Assembly (NCBI RefSeq): GCF_010093535.1
Contig: NW_022985162.1
Span: 3,249,306-3,313,305, forward strand
Origin: Lindgomyces ingoldianus
Lineage: Eukaryota; Ascomycota; Dothideomycetes; Pleosporales; Lindgomycetaceae
DNA: 64,000 nt
Direction of reading: 5' to 3'
Below the pieces are notes generated by a model, which was not told the origin of the DNA, did no database searches, and worked only from the letters and a program-made list of their open reading frames with translations. Below are positions 48,794 to 57,639 of this stretch, piece by piece; the stretch's first letter is position 1, and the number at the start of each line of letters is the position of its first letter. The position numbers were made by a program, and so were the translations under genes.

Positions 48794-49083
48794 TGTAATA
48801 GCACAGGTAAGACAATAGGTCTAAATGCAGTATAAATCTACTTAGAGGCATATAGAAGTGCGTAGGGACTTAGAGACCTAGGAATACTAATAACACCTAT
48901 AGGCCTTGTACATAGGATATTAGAAAACTACTAAGCTAGCTATAGGGGCAAGGTGCGACTAAATACATAAGGGAATAGGGGTAACTGCAAGGGACTAGGT
49001 CAAGTTATGGTCGGGGCCGATACGGGGACCCTTCGGATAGGATCCGAGCGACCCGAGATGGAACGATTCGTAGAATCGTTACA
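48794..49083 (-). repeat. LTR of F (5' on minus strand)
   Basis: 290 bp. The left (inner) two thirds are RIP-altered. From about 48998 to the outer end it switches to unmutated sequence (GGTCGGGGCCGATACGGGG). The outer end is the palindrome AACGATTC-GTA-GAATCGTT. Confidence 0.92.
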
Positions 49084-49088
49084 AGATT

Positions 49089-50976
49089 AGCAATACCTAA
49101 AAAACATAAAAAATGTTTAAGCTTTTATAGAATATGCTAACTTTTACTAATAATTTATTAATAACTTTTTACAGCTAGTAAGCCTTATAATTACACTTAC
49201 TAAGAAAGAAATCTAATTTAACTTTAACTTAAATTACTAATAGTTCTTTAACTAGCTAAAAAAAGCCTTTACTAAAGCCTTAATACTCTACTACTTTAAC
49301 TTTAAACTACTAATACTTATAGAAGCTAATGCCTTAGACTACATAGTAGCAGGAGTTCTCTTCTAGACTAAGCTAGACAGGACTATTAGGCCTATTACAT
49401 ACTTTTTAAAAAGAATAAGCTTTACAGAAGGTAATTATAAAATTTATAATAAGAAATTACTTACTATAGTACACTACTTTAAACAATAGCAACCTAAACT
49501 AGAAGGTGCAGCGCATCTAATACAGGTTCTATCTAACTATAAGAACTTATAGTACTTTATAACTATAAAACAACTTAGCTACTAATAAGCTTATTAGTCT
49601 AAATACTTATTTTATTTTAATTTTAAGATTACTTATTATTCTAGTTAAGATAGAGAGAAACTAGATGCCTTTATAAGGTAATTCTAAAACATCCCTGCTT
49701 AAAAAAAAGCGTAAAAGGCTTAACACTAAACTTTACTCTAACTTAAGCTATTTTTAGACTTTAACTTAAACAAAACAAATTAGATAATTAATTAAATTAT
49801 TATTAATAAGTATTTAAATAATAAATTTATTTAAAAAACCTTAAACCTGCTCTAAAACAGCGCTAGTTAGTTAAAAAAGGTAACACTAGCTAACTATAAA
49901 AACTAAAATAGTAAGCTATATTACTATAACTAACTTATAATCTTTAATTCTAATAAACTAAGAATTAAACTACTCTAAATTATACACAACTTGCCTGTTA
50001 GAGGACACTTAGGCAGAGAAAAGACTCTTAACCTACTACAGAGAGAGTACTACTAGCCCTGCATGTTCTATACTGTACGCTAATATGTATTATGTTGCTA
50101 TACTTACTGTAAAGTAAAGGCCTTTTAAAAAAAGTATAATAGCCTGCTTAAACTACTTTTAATTCTTAAATAAGCTTAGAAAGACATATTAATTAATTTT
50201 ATTATAAACCTACTTTTATTTAAAAGGTACATAAATATTATAGTAGTTATTAATTACTTAACTAAGTATTAACACCTAATACTATATTCCTTTATAACTG
50301 CCCCTAATATAGCCTAGTTATTCTACTAATACATATAAGTTTACTATAGCCTGCCTAACATAATTATATTAGACAGAGGTACACAGTTTGTCTTAGCCTT
50401 CTAAGATAAACTTTATAAATAGCTTTAAATTATCTCTTATTTATCTACAGCTTTTTACTTAGAGACTAACAGCTAGACTAAGAACATAAACACTATAATA
50501 AAATAAGTCCTATAAGTGTACATAAACTACTAGTAAAATAACTAGGTAAAATAGTTAGCTATAGCATAGTTTAAAGCTAATAACACAACATCTAAATTAA
50601 TATAAGTATCTTTGTTCTTAGTAAACTACAGATACTACTCTTAAATAAAATTTAAACTACCTTTAAATACCCCTTAACTAACTTATTAATCTGTATAAGT
50701 AATAAATATAAATAGACTTATTAATAAAATCTAAAATATATCTAAATATGTTTATAAAGAGCTTATATAGGCTTAAGCTTTTTAATAAGAGTACGTGAAC
50801 TAATTCTAAACCCCTGCCCCTATGTATGCAGCTAGCAAGAAGGTCTAGCTAGACGCTAGAAATATCTAAATAAACTAATAATTAAAGAAACTTAATTAGA
50901 AAAACCTTAGCCCCTTTATAGTAGCCTATACAGTCTTATTGCACACTTACTAATTAATCCTACCTAATAGCATAAA
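49089..50976 (+). pseudogene. RNase H and integrase of E
   Basis: Aligns with D 33255-35150. RNase H is at about 49300-49480 (EANALDYIVAGVL, RPITYFLKRIS), integrase head and core at about 50000-50420. Stops throughout. Cut by the 453-bp element. Confidence 0.75.
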
Positions 50977-50981
50977 GATAC

Positions 50982-51434
50982 TGTAAGGACGGAGCTCTGT
51001 ACCACTACGCTAATACAACTAAAAAGGTGCGAATAATCAACCAACAGTTAATTATTGCGTACAGAATAGTATATATACCTGTCGCACGTAAGCACCATCT
51101 TGGCCTTACATTATCTCCCTTCTTAGCAGACGCATGTCCCAGGCGTCACATGACCTACCCGCAGCTCAGAGGCGCCTATGCGCATGTCTCGGTTACCGGC
51201 CAGAGGCTGACCACCTGCGGCTCAGAGGCGCGGGATAAATAACAACGCTTAGTGGCCCACGCCAGCTAAGCCATATACACTAGACCTTCCAGCAGCAACA
51301 ACGTGGCGCCAGAAGAGGCCGCCTCACGTTTCAGTCTAAAAACTGGCTTAAAGCTGACCGAGGTGGGGGTCGAACACCGACCGTACCCCGCTGTTGGTTG
51401 TATTGGCGTAGTGGTACAGAGCTCCGTCCTTACA
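50982..51434. mobile_element. 453-bp element with long inverted ends, unmutated
   Basis: Flanked by GATAC on both sides (50977-50981, 51435-51439); the empty site is readable in D near 35150. The ends are inverted repeats of about 41 bp starting TGTAAGGACGGAGC, with two mismatches in the first 38 bases, both C-to-T before A. It is not AT-rich. It contains a TATA-like GTATATATAC (51069-51078), a duplicated CTCAGAGGCGC block (51165 and 51221) and GTGGCGCCAGAAG near 51302. The short ORF inside is not convincing. It could be a MITE with 5-bp TSD or an unusual solo LTR. Confidence 0.85.
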
Positions 51435-51439
51435 GATAC

Positions 51440-51793
51440 ACCCTGTGTTCTATGTATTATTGCTGCGCTAAGCAGCCCCTAAATCTAACTATCTACCTAG
51501 ACAGCTAAACCTGCTACTTAAACCTGTTATTATAAACAACAAACTAAAATATATTGTAGACAATGTTAAATAGATCTAGTTTAACAAAAAAAAATATATC
51601 TATAAATACTTTATAAAATAGACTAGATATAACAAACTGTTATAGGAACCTGCAGAAGCTCTATAAGAGAACTCTGCAGTAACTTAATTCTACACCTAAT
51701 ACCTATCTAAACTAAACCTATACCCTAATAAAGACAACCTAATGCTAGAACTACTAATGTAAAGGATTCCTTTTCTAATAAGAGAGAGGGTAC
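51440..51793 (+). pseudogene. Integrase end and chromodomain of E
   Basis: Aligns with D 35150-35506. Chromodomain remnant at about 51541-51670 (YIVDNVK, YIYKYFIK, TRYNKLL). A purine tract AAGAGAGAGGG precedes the 3' LTR, where D has G9. Confidence 0.7.
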
Positions 51794-52111
51794 TGTTACA
51801 GTATCCTTCTTAGATCCTAGACATAACTATATTAGACATGTACTAGAGTATTATTAGTGCATGTCTAACATAAACATAACACAACATAGACATAAACTTA
51901 AGCATAAACTACTTTAACACTAACTAAACCTAAAATAGGCTTAATTTATACTTAAAGCGCTTAGACTTTTAAGCTAAGTATTTAATTACTAATTTTTTTT
52001 TAAACTTTTTTGTTCCTTACATAACGTCTTATACATACTATAATACCTTACATAGTAATTAAACTAGACTTCTGTGAAGCTCTATAACCTTACTCGTGCA
52101 CAATCGTAACA
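51794..52111 (+). repeat. 3' LTR of E
   Basis: 318 bp, TGTTACAGTATCC...AATCGTAACA; followed by CCTAT. Its last 40 bases are the least mutated part. Confidence 0.92.
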
Positions 52112-52116
52112 CCTAT

Positions 52117-53923
52117 CTTATACAACTTTGTTGCCTAAACTTATACTATGTTTAGTATTAATTTTAATTTTTTATTAAGTATGCTGTAGTCTGCTTTAGG
52201 TCTTAAAATTTTTACTAAGTAGTATGCTACTAGGTGCTATCTTTTATCTTCCTATTTCTAGTAAAAGGCTGCGCTGCTTGCTCTTAGGGACGCATCTATA
52301 TAAATTTTTGTATCTAATTGTAAGTTGTACATGCGTAGTACAGGTTTGATAGTTATAGCTTGTTTTAATTTCTTAAAGGCGTTGTCTATTTATAAAGTTT
52401 AGGTAAATTTTATAATTACTCTTTCCTTAGTTATAGTGTTTATTAGGGGTAAAGTAATTTTTAAATAGTTCTTAATTATTTGCCTAATGTATCTAGATAG
52501 CCCTAGAAATTCTTTAACTTCTTTAACTATAGTAGGTTCTAGCTAGTCTAAGACTTTTTATATTTTAGCTAGATTAATTTTAATTTTGTTACTATTAATT
52601 ATAAATCTTAGATATTTAGTTTTAGAGACATAAAATTTACATTCAGATAGCTAGAGATAAAGTCTATATTTTTATAGCCTGTCTAGAACATTTTGTACTT
52701 TCTGTATATAATCCTCTAGGTTTTCTTTTATGTAGATAAGAACGTTATCTAGATATACTAGCGTAAAGACATTAAAGTAGTGGTTTAAAGCTGTATTAAT
52801 AATCCTTTAGAATGTAGCAAAGGTGTTTGTGAGGCTAAATAGTATTACTAATAGCTTATATAGTGTCTATAGAGTTTAAAAGGCTGTTAGCTATTTATCT
52901 TCTTTTTTAATTTATATCTTGTTAAATCTATTTTATATATTAAACTTTATAAAGTACATAGTTTCTTTTAACTAGTTTATTATGTCTTAGATAATTAAAA
53001 GAGAGAACTAATTTTAGATTATGTTGTTATTTAAGGTTTAATAGTCTTAATAGACTTTAATTTTTTCTTTCTTCTTTTTTACAAAAACTACTGCTAAGGC
53101 TACTAAGCTATGGCTTTCTTAAATATAGCCCTATGCTAGCATTTAGTTAATGTACTTTTATAGAGCTTTCTTCTATATCTTTATTAAAAGGTAGAGTTTA
53201 TAAGTTTTTAATTTAGGATCCTTTATTAGGTTTATAGCATAGTTCTATAGCTAGTGTAGAGGTAGTTCTTTTAGGTTTTTAAGTGTTTTAAACATGTCTC
53301 TGTAATTCTTGTACTTAGTAAGAATACTGTATTCTTTCTAAATTTTGTAGATACTAGCTTATTTAATGTTTAAGTTAGCTTTAAGTTTCTTATAAAATAC
53401 TTTTTTTAGCTCTTCTTTTATTACTTACACTGCTCTAGCTTTAGGTTCCTAGCAGGAGAATTTCTAGAGTATCTGTTTCTTTAAGTAGTAACTGCTACCC
53501 TATTTTACTTATTTGTAGACTAGGCATAAGTTATTATAGCATGCTAACTAGGTTATCTGTATGTAGTTATTACTATTTTTAATAGTTATTATTTTCTAAT
53601 TAATACTAAAATTATGCTTTTTAAGCTAATTATAGCCTAAGATTATATTATATTTGTCTTTTAACAAAAGTATACTTATAAACTTTTAGTTCTTTATGTT
53701 TAGTGTTTTTAAACTTTCTTTATAAGTTTCTAGGTTAATCTATCCTCTGCTATACTCTAGTAATAAGGTGTTAGTAAAGGTTACCTTAAATAAGTTTTTC
53801 TTAATTTAAAATAAAATGCTTTGCTAGTCTATCTAGTTTATGTCTATAGTAGTAAAGGTACATCTACTGTTAATAAAGGCTAGCTCTATTTATATTTTAA
53901 ATATAAAGGTTATAGTTAGGCTT
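52117..53923 (-). pseudogene. RNase H, RT and start of pol of element B
   Basis: Minus strand. The RT catalytic box reads Y-L-D-N at 52755-52744 in a LVYLDNV context, as in A. RNase H is on the 52.1-kb side. Aligns with A at about 8640-10400. Cut at TA 53924-53925 by the fold-back element. Confidence 0.75.
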
Positions 53924-53925
53924 TA

Positions 53926-55023
53926 ACGTACTTCACAGGCAAGTTGCTTACACACCTAAGTTGCTTACTTTTACTAAGACCCTACTAAACTACTTTATTT
54001 ATACTAATGCATTTCTAATAACACTACTTAGACATGCTAAAAAAATATTAAATATAGCTTACACTTTAAGCTTTTAAATAAAACATAAAACTTTTAAAAA
54101 AACATGCTATAGCTATATATAAAGTTTTTTAAAAAATAATAAATAACTATAGCGCTAGATAACTTTTATAAGCTAATTTTATAGCTAACTTATAAAAGCT
54201 AAGTAATAATAAAAAGTAAGTAATTATTAAAACTATACTTAAGCTATATATATAAAGATTTTTCTCTTAAATAGCATTTATAGCTAATATAGCTAATTTT
54301 TTACACACTAAGTGTAATCTAGGCTATATTAGTATAAACTAGCTTAGTATGTTTATAAAGTATTATTTAAAGCTTAAAGTAAAGTTTTAAGTGTAAGTAT
54401 AGTTAATAGATATTTAGCTTATAATAAAGCTTATTTTACTAAAGTTATATATGTTATTATTTTAAATGCTATACTTAGCTTTAATATTTTTTATAAGGCT
54501 AAACCTACTTTAAATTACTTTAAAACTTTTATAAAAAGCTTTTTTATAGTTATACTACACTTAAATGTTACTTTAGAGTTTAAATAACACTTTTTAAATA
54601 TACTAGGCTAGTTTATGCTAATATAGCCTAAATTGCACTTAGTGTGTAAAGAATTAGCTATATTAGCTATAAATACTATTTAAAAATAAATTCTTATGTA
54701 TATAGCTTAAGTATAGTCTTAATAATTACTTACTTTTTTTTATTACTTAGCCTTTATAAGTTAGCTATAGAATTAGCTTATAAAAGTTATCTAGTGCTAT
54801 AGTTATTTATAATCTTTTAAAAAACTTTATATATAGCTATAGCATATTTCTTTAAAAGTTTTATATCTTATTAAAAAGCTTAAAGTATAAGCTATATTTA
54901 ATATTCTTTTAGCATGTCTAAGTAGCGTTATTAGAAATATATTAGTGTAAAAAGAGTAGTTTAGTAGGGTCTTAGTAAAAGTAAGCAACTTAGGTGTGTA
55001 AGTAACTTGCCTGTGAAGTACGT
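53926..55023. mobile_element. Complete fold-back transposon H3 (non-autonomous Fot1 derivative)
   Basis: 1098 bp between TA duplications (53924-53925, 55024-55025). Besides the Fot1-type inverted ends (ACGTACTTCACAGG, two GTTGCTTAC repeats), the whole left arm (about 53926-54405) is an inverted copy of the right arm (about 54546-55023), with a loop of about 140 bp. Both arms derive from the right third of an H2-like element (19560-20223). It lacks the transposase DDE region and so would need a transposase in trans. Confidence 0.85.
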
Positions 55024-55025
55024 TA

Positions 55026-55095
55026 TATAACTTATTAAAAGTATAATAGCATAAAAAATTAAGTAAAAGACTAATTGTTTAAAATAGTTACCTAT
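55026..55095 (-). pseudogene. Truncated 5' side of element B
   Basis: About 70 AT-rich bases, the last of B. The Gag region and the second 597-bp LTR are absent. At about 55095 the sequence changes to ordinary composition, with no target duplication visible. This looks like a deletion or rearrangement break. Confidence 0.5.
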
Positions 55096-55551
55096 TTAGC
55101 CTTAGCGCTGAATTAATTCATGGATCTAATCCAGATCCAGGATAGCGCCACGTGATTCCGGATAATCGATTCAGACCGATTCCCGCCAGCACTGACCGTA
55201 GTACGGCCTGTTGGAAGCCCTGGCATGAACCATAGTGGAGGACAATACCCAGACGATGCGAACGGGTTGAATGTCCTTGAAACATCCCTTAGAGAACGAA
55301 AAGTGGAGACAACGGGCGAATTCAGAATATGCAGAGGTTTGGAACTCCCAGGATTGGTTACTGAGCCGCCAACATGCATGGGCGTCGTCACCACTGTCGC
55401 CTACAGGTTGGGCAATTAAAATTTTTGCAAGTGGCGTTGTAGTGTACCCACATGTAGGGATACACTGGCTCAGCATTTAGAAATTGCTGTTTCTATGTAA
55501 AAAAAAGAGATCGGCGGAAAACTACGGACCGGTCTGTCACACTGGGTCGCG
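55096..55551. other. Downstream flank of the sterol dehydrogenase-like gene
   Basis: 456 bp of normal composition. Several overlapping frames of 64-101 codons are open on both strands, as expected in GC-balanced DNA by chance. None has a recognisable domain and they contradict each other. It holds the 3' untranslated region of the gene at 55552. Possibly a remnant of a further gene, but I cannot support one. Confidence 0.6.
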
Positions 55552-56676
55552 TCAATTTAGCTTTTTAGCCCCATTTCTCTTGAACCACGCCACAGTTCTG
55601 CATATACCTTCCTCCGTTGTCACCTTCGGTTCATATCCTAGCCTCTCTCTCGATTTCTCGATTGATATCCTAATGCCTTTACGAATATACAAGAAGTTCT
55701 GTCGTGAAACATACGGCCATTTGCGGCAGAGTGTTGCAATGCGGTAAACCCATTCCCAGACTGCTAGCAATGGGAACAGCAGCCAGAACGGGATGACGAT
55801 GAACTTTGGGTTTTGGCTGTTCATGTTCCTGTCCCCTGCTTCCTTGAAGATTGCCCGTGTGAACTGATGGAATTTCATGGGTGTTCCATCCGTGATGAAG
55901 AATGCTTCGCCGCAAACTCCGTGGGGATCTCCCAGCAATTTCCTTGTAGCCAAGACGTGCGCCAGCACTGCATTTTCGATGTACAGCCATTCGTGAACGG
56001 TGGTGTCCGGACCGTATTGCATGCGTGCGCCTGCAGTATTGACCATCGCTAGCATGGCAGGCACAATAGTGCTATCGCGGGGGCCGTAAAGACCAGGAGT
56101 GCGTAGACACACTGTGAGTAGATAATCTCCCCAGTCTTTTGCACCGTTCGGCTTTGGGGAGTTCGCCTCGCGGACCAAGGTATCCGCGGCACCTTTCGTT
56201 CGGCAGTACCAGTAGTCTTTAGATTTGAGGTTGTTTACACGCGCCTCGTCCTCTCTGAGCGGACTGCTAATGTGGCCCAGAGCGGAGGAGCACGCCTCAA
56301 TGGAGCTGGTGTAAATGAAAGCCTGAACGCCAGCGTCTTGTTTTGCCGCCTCGAGTAGATGCTTTGTTGCGGCGTAGTTGACCTCAAGTTGGATTTCCTT
56401 CGTCGCAAACGGTCCTGGTGATATCGTATGGATAATTACTTTTGGCTGGAAGCGTGCTAAAATCTCCTTCGTCTTGTCGAAATCTGTGATGTCGCAAAGC
56501 TCAAACTTAACCTTAGGTATATATTTACGCGATTTCTTCCGATTCCGGCCGGTCATAATGACTTGATGGACTTTGGGCATGGCGGCAAAGGCCTCAACGA
56601 TATGAGATCCTAGAAAACCCCCACCTCCTGTGACTAGGATCGTTCCCCATGAATCTGTTTCGACGTTGTTGCTCAT
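55552..56676 (-). CDS. 3-beta-HSD / sterol-4-alpha-carboxylate 3-dehydrogenase-like protein (extended SDR)
   Basis: Intact, intronless, 374 residues. It is an NAD(P)-dependent oxidoreductase of the extended short-chain dehydrogenase family, 3-beta-hydroxysteroid dehydrogenase branch. These enzymes oxidise a 3-beta-hydroxyl, and the ERG26 member acts with decarboxylation at sterol C-4. The Rossmann dinucleotide motif TGGGGFLG is at residues 16-23, the catalytic Ser in YTSSIEA (124-125), and the catalytic Y-x3-K at Tyr157 and Lys161. LRTPGLYGPRD (191-201) and the HEWLYIENA block (229-236) are typical of the family. A hydrophobic segment at about 292-311 could anchor it to the ER membrane. Length is close to the usual 350-370. 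The start ATG (56676) has a good context (AACCATGAG). Isolated between transposons, so it may be a secondary-metabolism or duplicated copy rather than the core ERG26. The substrate cannot be read from sequence. Confidence 0.93.
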   Translation of the reverse strand: MSNNVETDSWGTILVTGGGGFLGSHIVEAFAAMPKVHQVIMTGRNRKKSRKYIPKVKFELCDITDFDKTKEILARFQPKVIIHTISPGPFATKEIQLEVNYAATKHLLEAAKQDAGVQAFIYTSSIEACSSALGHISSPLREDEARVNNLKSKDYWYCRTKGAADTLVREANSPKPNGAKDWGDYLLTVCLRTPGLYGPRDSTIVPAMLAMVNTAGARMQYGPDTTVHEWLYIENAVLAHVLATRKLLGDPHGVCGEAFFITDGTPMKFHQFTRAIFKEAGDRNMNSQNPKFIVIPFWLLFPLLAVWEWVYRIATLCRKWPYVSRQNFLYIRKGIRISIEKSRERLGYEPKVTTEEGICRTVAWFKRNGAKKLN

Positions 56677-56796
56677 GGTTACTTCTGATGAGAAGCGTAG
56701 GAGATGGTTTGTTGAAATTTGTTGAAGATAAGGACTGAGAAATTTGATCCACTATTTGAATTACACACTGTTCATCAAATGGGGAATTTGCGTCCG

Positions 56797-56810
56797 CACG
56801 TGATATTTAA
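56797..56810 (-). promoter_or_regulatory. E-box and TATA-like element upstream of the dehydrogenase gene
   Basis: CACGTG at 56797-56802 (a palindromic bHLH site) lies next to TTAAATA on the minus strand (56810-56804), about 130 bases before the ATG. Plausible core promoter; sterol genes in fungi are often controlled by bHLH SREBP-type factors, but the site is short and could be chance. Confidence 0.35.
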
Positions 56811-56963
56811 GACTACAACCGCCCAAGGCACATCATAGCGACTGGGAGCGTGACTAGGATACGCCACACCATGCCTCCATGCACCGGCTTGGGCGGCAGT
56901 TTATCCCGTCCACTCGTCTCACCAGCAGCCAGCAAGGCGCTGCCGGGCTGCATATGCACATAA

Positions 56964-57272
56964 TCAAAGTCCAACAATCGATACGGATAACCAGACCCAT
57001 TCGAAACAAAAGAGCCGATCCGTATGCGTGTCAGACGTGAAAAAATTCGGGGAATCGTAGAAAACCACAGGGCATTTAAGATACTCTTCACAGACATTGG
57101 GTCGAGCATCAAGGAACTCGACATTCAGGCTGCCATCCGCTTCGCACCCACAGTTCAGAGAATACGACTCCTAATGCAGATAGAATGCCAGTTGCTTCTG
57201 GCTTCGCTGCTCCTACCACAAGATCAATTATGCTGGCAAAATCAACAAGGCTACTGCAAAGGTTATTTTCAT
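56964..57272 (-). pseudogene. Degenerate frame, possible RIP-damaged small secreted protein
   Basis: Minus strand, 103 codons from ATG at 57272 to TGA at 56966-56964. The first 14 codons read MKITFAVALLILPA, a good signal-peptide core. Three in-frame stops follow (TAA at codon 15, TAG at 20 and 34), each explained by one C-to-T or G-to-A change. Then comes a stretch with paired Cys (NCGCEADG, then VCEEYLKC). A second frame (57124-56813) ends in a hydrophobic tail (ending LVTLPVAMMCLGRL), so a frameshift or intron may join them into a GPI-type protein. Element G sits 6 bases upstream of the ATG. Unrecognised; could be non-coding. Confidence 0.3.
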
Positions 57273-57278
57273 TGCTCA

Positions 57279-57568
57279 TGTAACGATTCTACGAATCGTT
57301 CCATCTCAGGTCGCTCGGATCCTATCCGAAGGGTCCCCGTATCGGCCCCGACCATGACTCGACCCAGTCCCCCGCAGTTACCCCTATTCCCGCATGTATT
57401 TAGTCGCACCTCGCCCCTGTAGCTAGCTCAGTAGTTTTCTAATATCCTACATACCAGGCCTATAGGTGTCATTAGTATTCCCAGGTCTCTAAGTCCCCAC
57501 GCACTCCCATATGCCTCTAAGTGGATTCATACCGCATTTAGACCTATTGTCTTGCCTGCGCTGTTACA
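57279..57568 (+). repeat. 5' LTR of G, almost unmutated
   Basis: 290 bp, reverse complement of the F LTRs. It starts TGTAACGATTC-TAC-GAATCGTT, a hairpin with 8-bp arms, and ends GCGCTGTTACA. Most CpGs are retained in the first half. An open frame from the island runs into it (57024-57422) by chance. Confidence 0.93.
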
Positions 57569-57639
57569 TTATATTAGAAAACTTACTTTTGCTAGTAACA
57601 GCCTTATTATAATATTACATTAATTATTTATTTAACTAC

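Larger units (their letters stand above)
41887..49083 (-). mobile_element. Chromodomain Gypsy retrotransposon F, complete, RIP-inactivated
   Basis: 7197 bp. The 290-bp LTRs are at 41887-42176 and 48794-49083, with the duplication AGATT (41882-41886, 49084-49088). On the minus strand: Gag (about 48.4-47.3 kb), protease, RT with Y-L-N-N at 45779-45768, RNase H, integrase, chromodomain near 43.5-43.3 kb, a hairpin at 43182-43212, and a polypurine tract (C7 on plus at 42181-42187) next to the 3' LTR. Sister copy: G at 57279. Confidence 0.92.
38173..52111 (+). mobile_element. Chromodomain Gypsy retrotransposon E, same family as D, with four inserts
   Basis: LTRs at 38173-38489 and 51794-52111, duplication CCTAT (38168-38172, 52112-52116). 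Subtracting inserts at 40148-40465, 40549-40837, 41887-49083 and 50982-51434 with their duplicated 5-mers leaves about 5662 bp, against 5665 bp in D. It is inserted in element B. Coding segments align with D but carry still more stops. Confidence 0.92.

Noticed and set aside
51027..51242. 71-codon open frame in the 453-bp element
   Set aside because: No domain, the element is too short for a transposase, and the frame covers the internal repeats.
50982..51434. A tRNA gene or SINE in the 453-bp element
   Set aside because: Box A-like and box B-like words are present but in an order and orientation that cannot form a tRNA, and no poly-A or T-run tail is seen.
55113..55480. Several overlapping open frames downstream of the dehydrogenase gene
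   Set aside because: They overlap each other on both strands without domain signal; chance frames in balanced-composition DNA.
55679..56566. Other open frames inside the dehydrogenase gene
   Set aside because: Shadows of the 374-residue gene, which alone shows family motifs.
57024..57422. 132-codon plus-strand open frame
   Set aside because: It runs from the island through the target site into the LTR of G, so it could exist only after the insertion; no domain.
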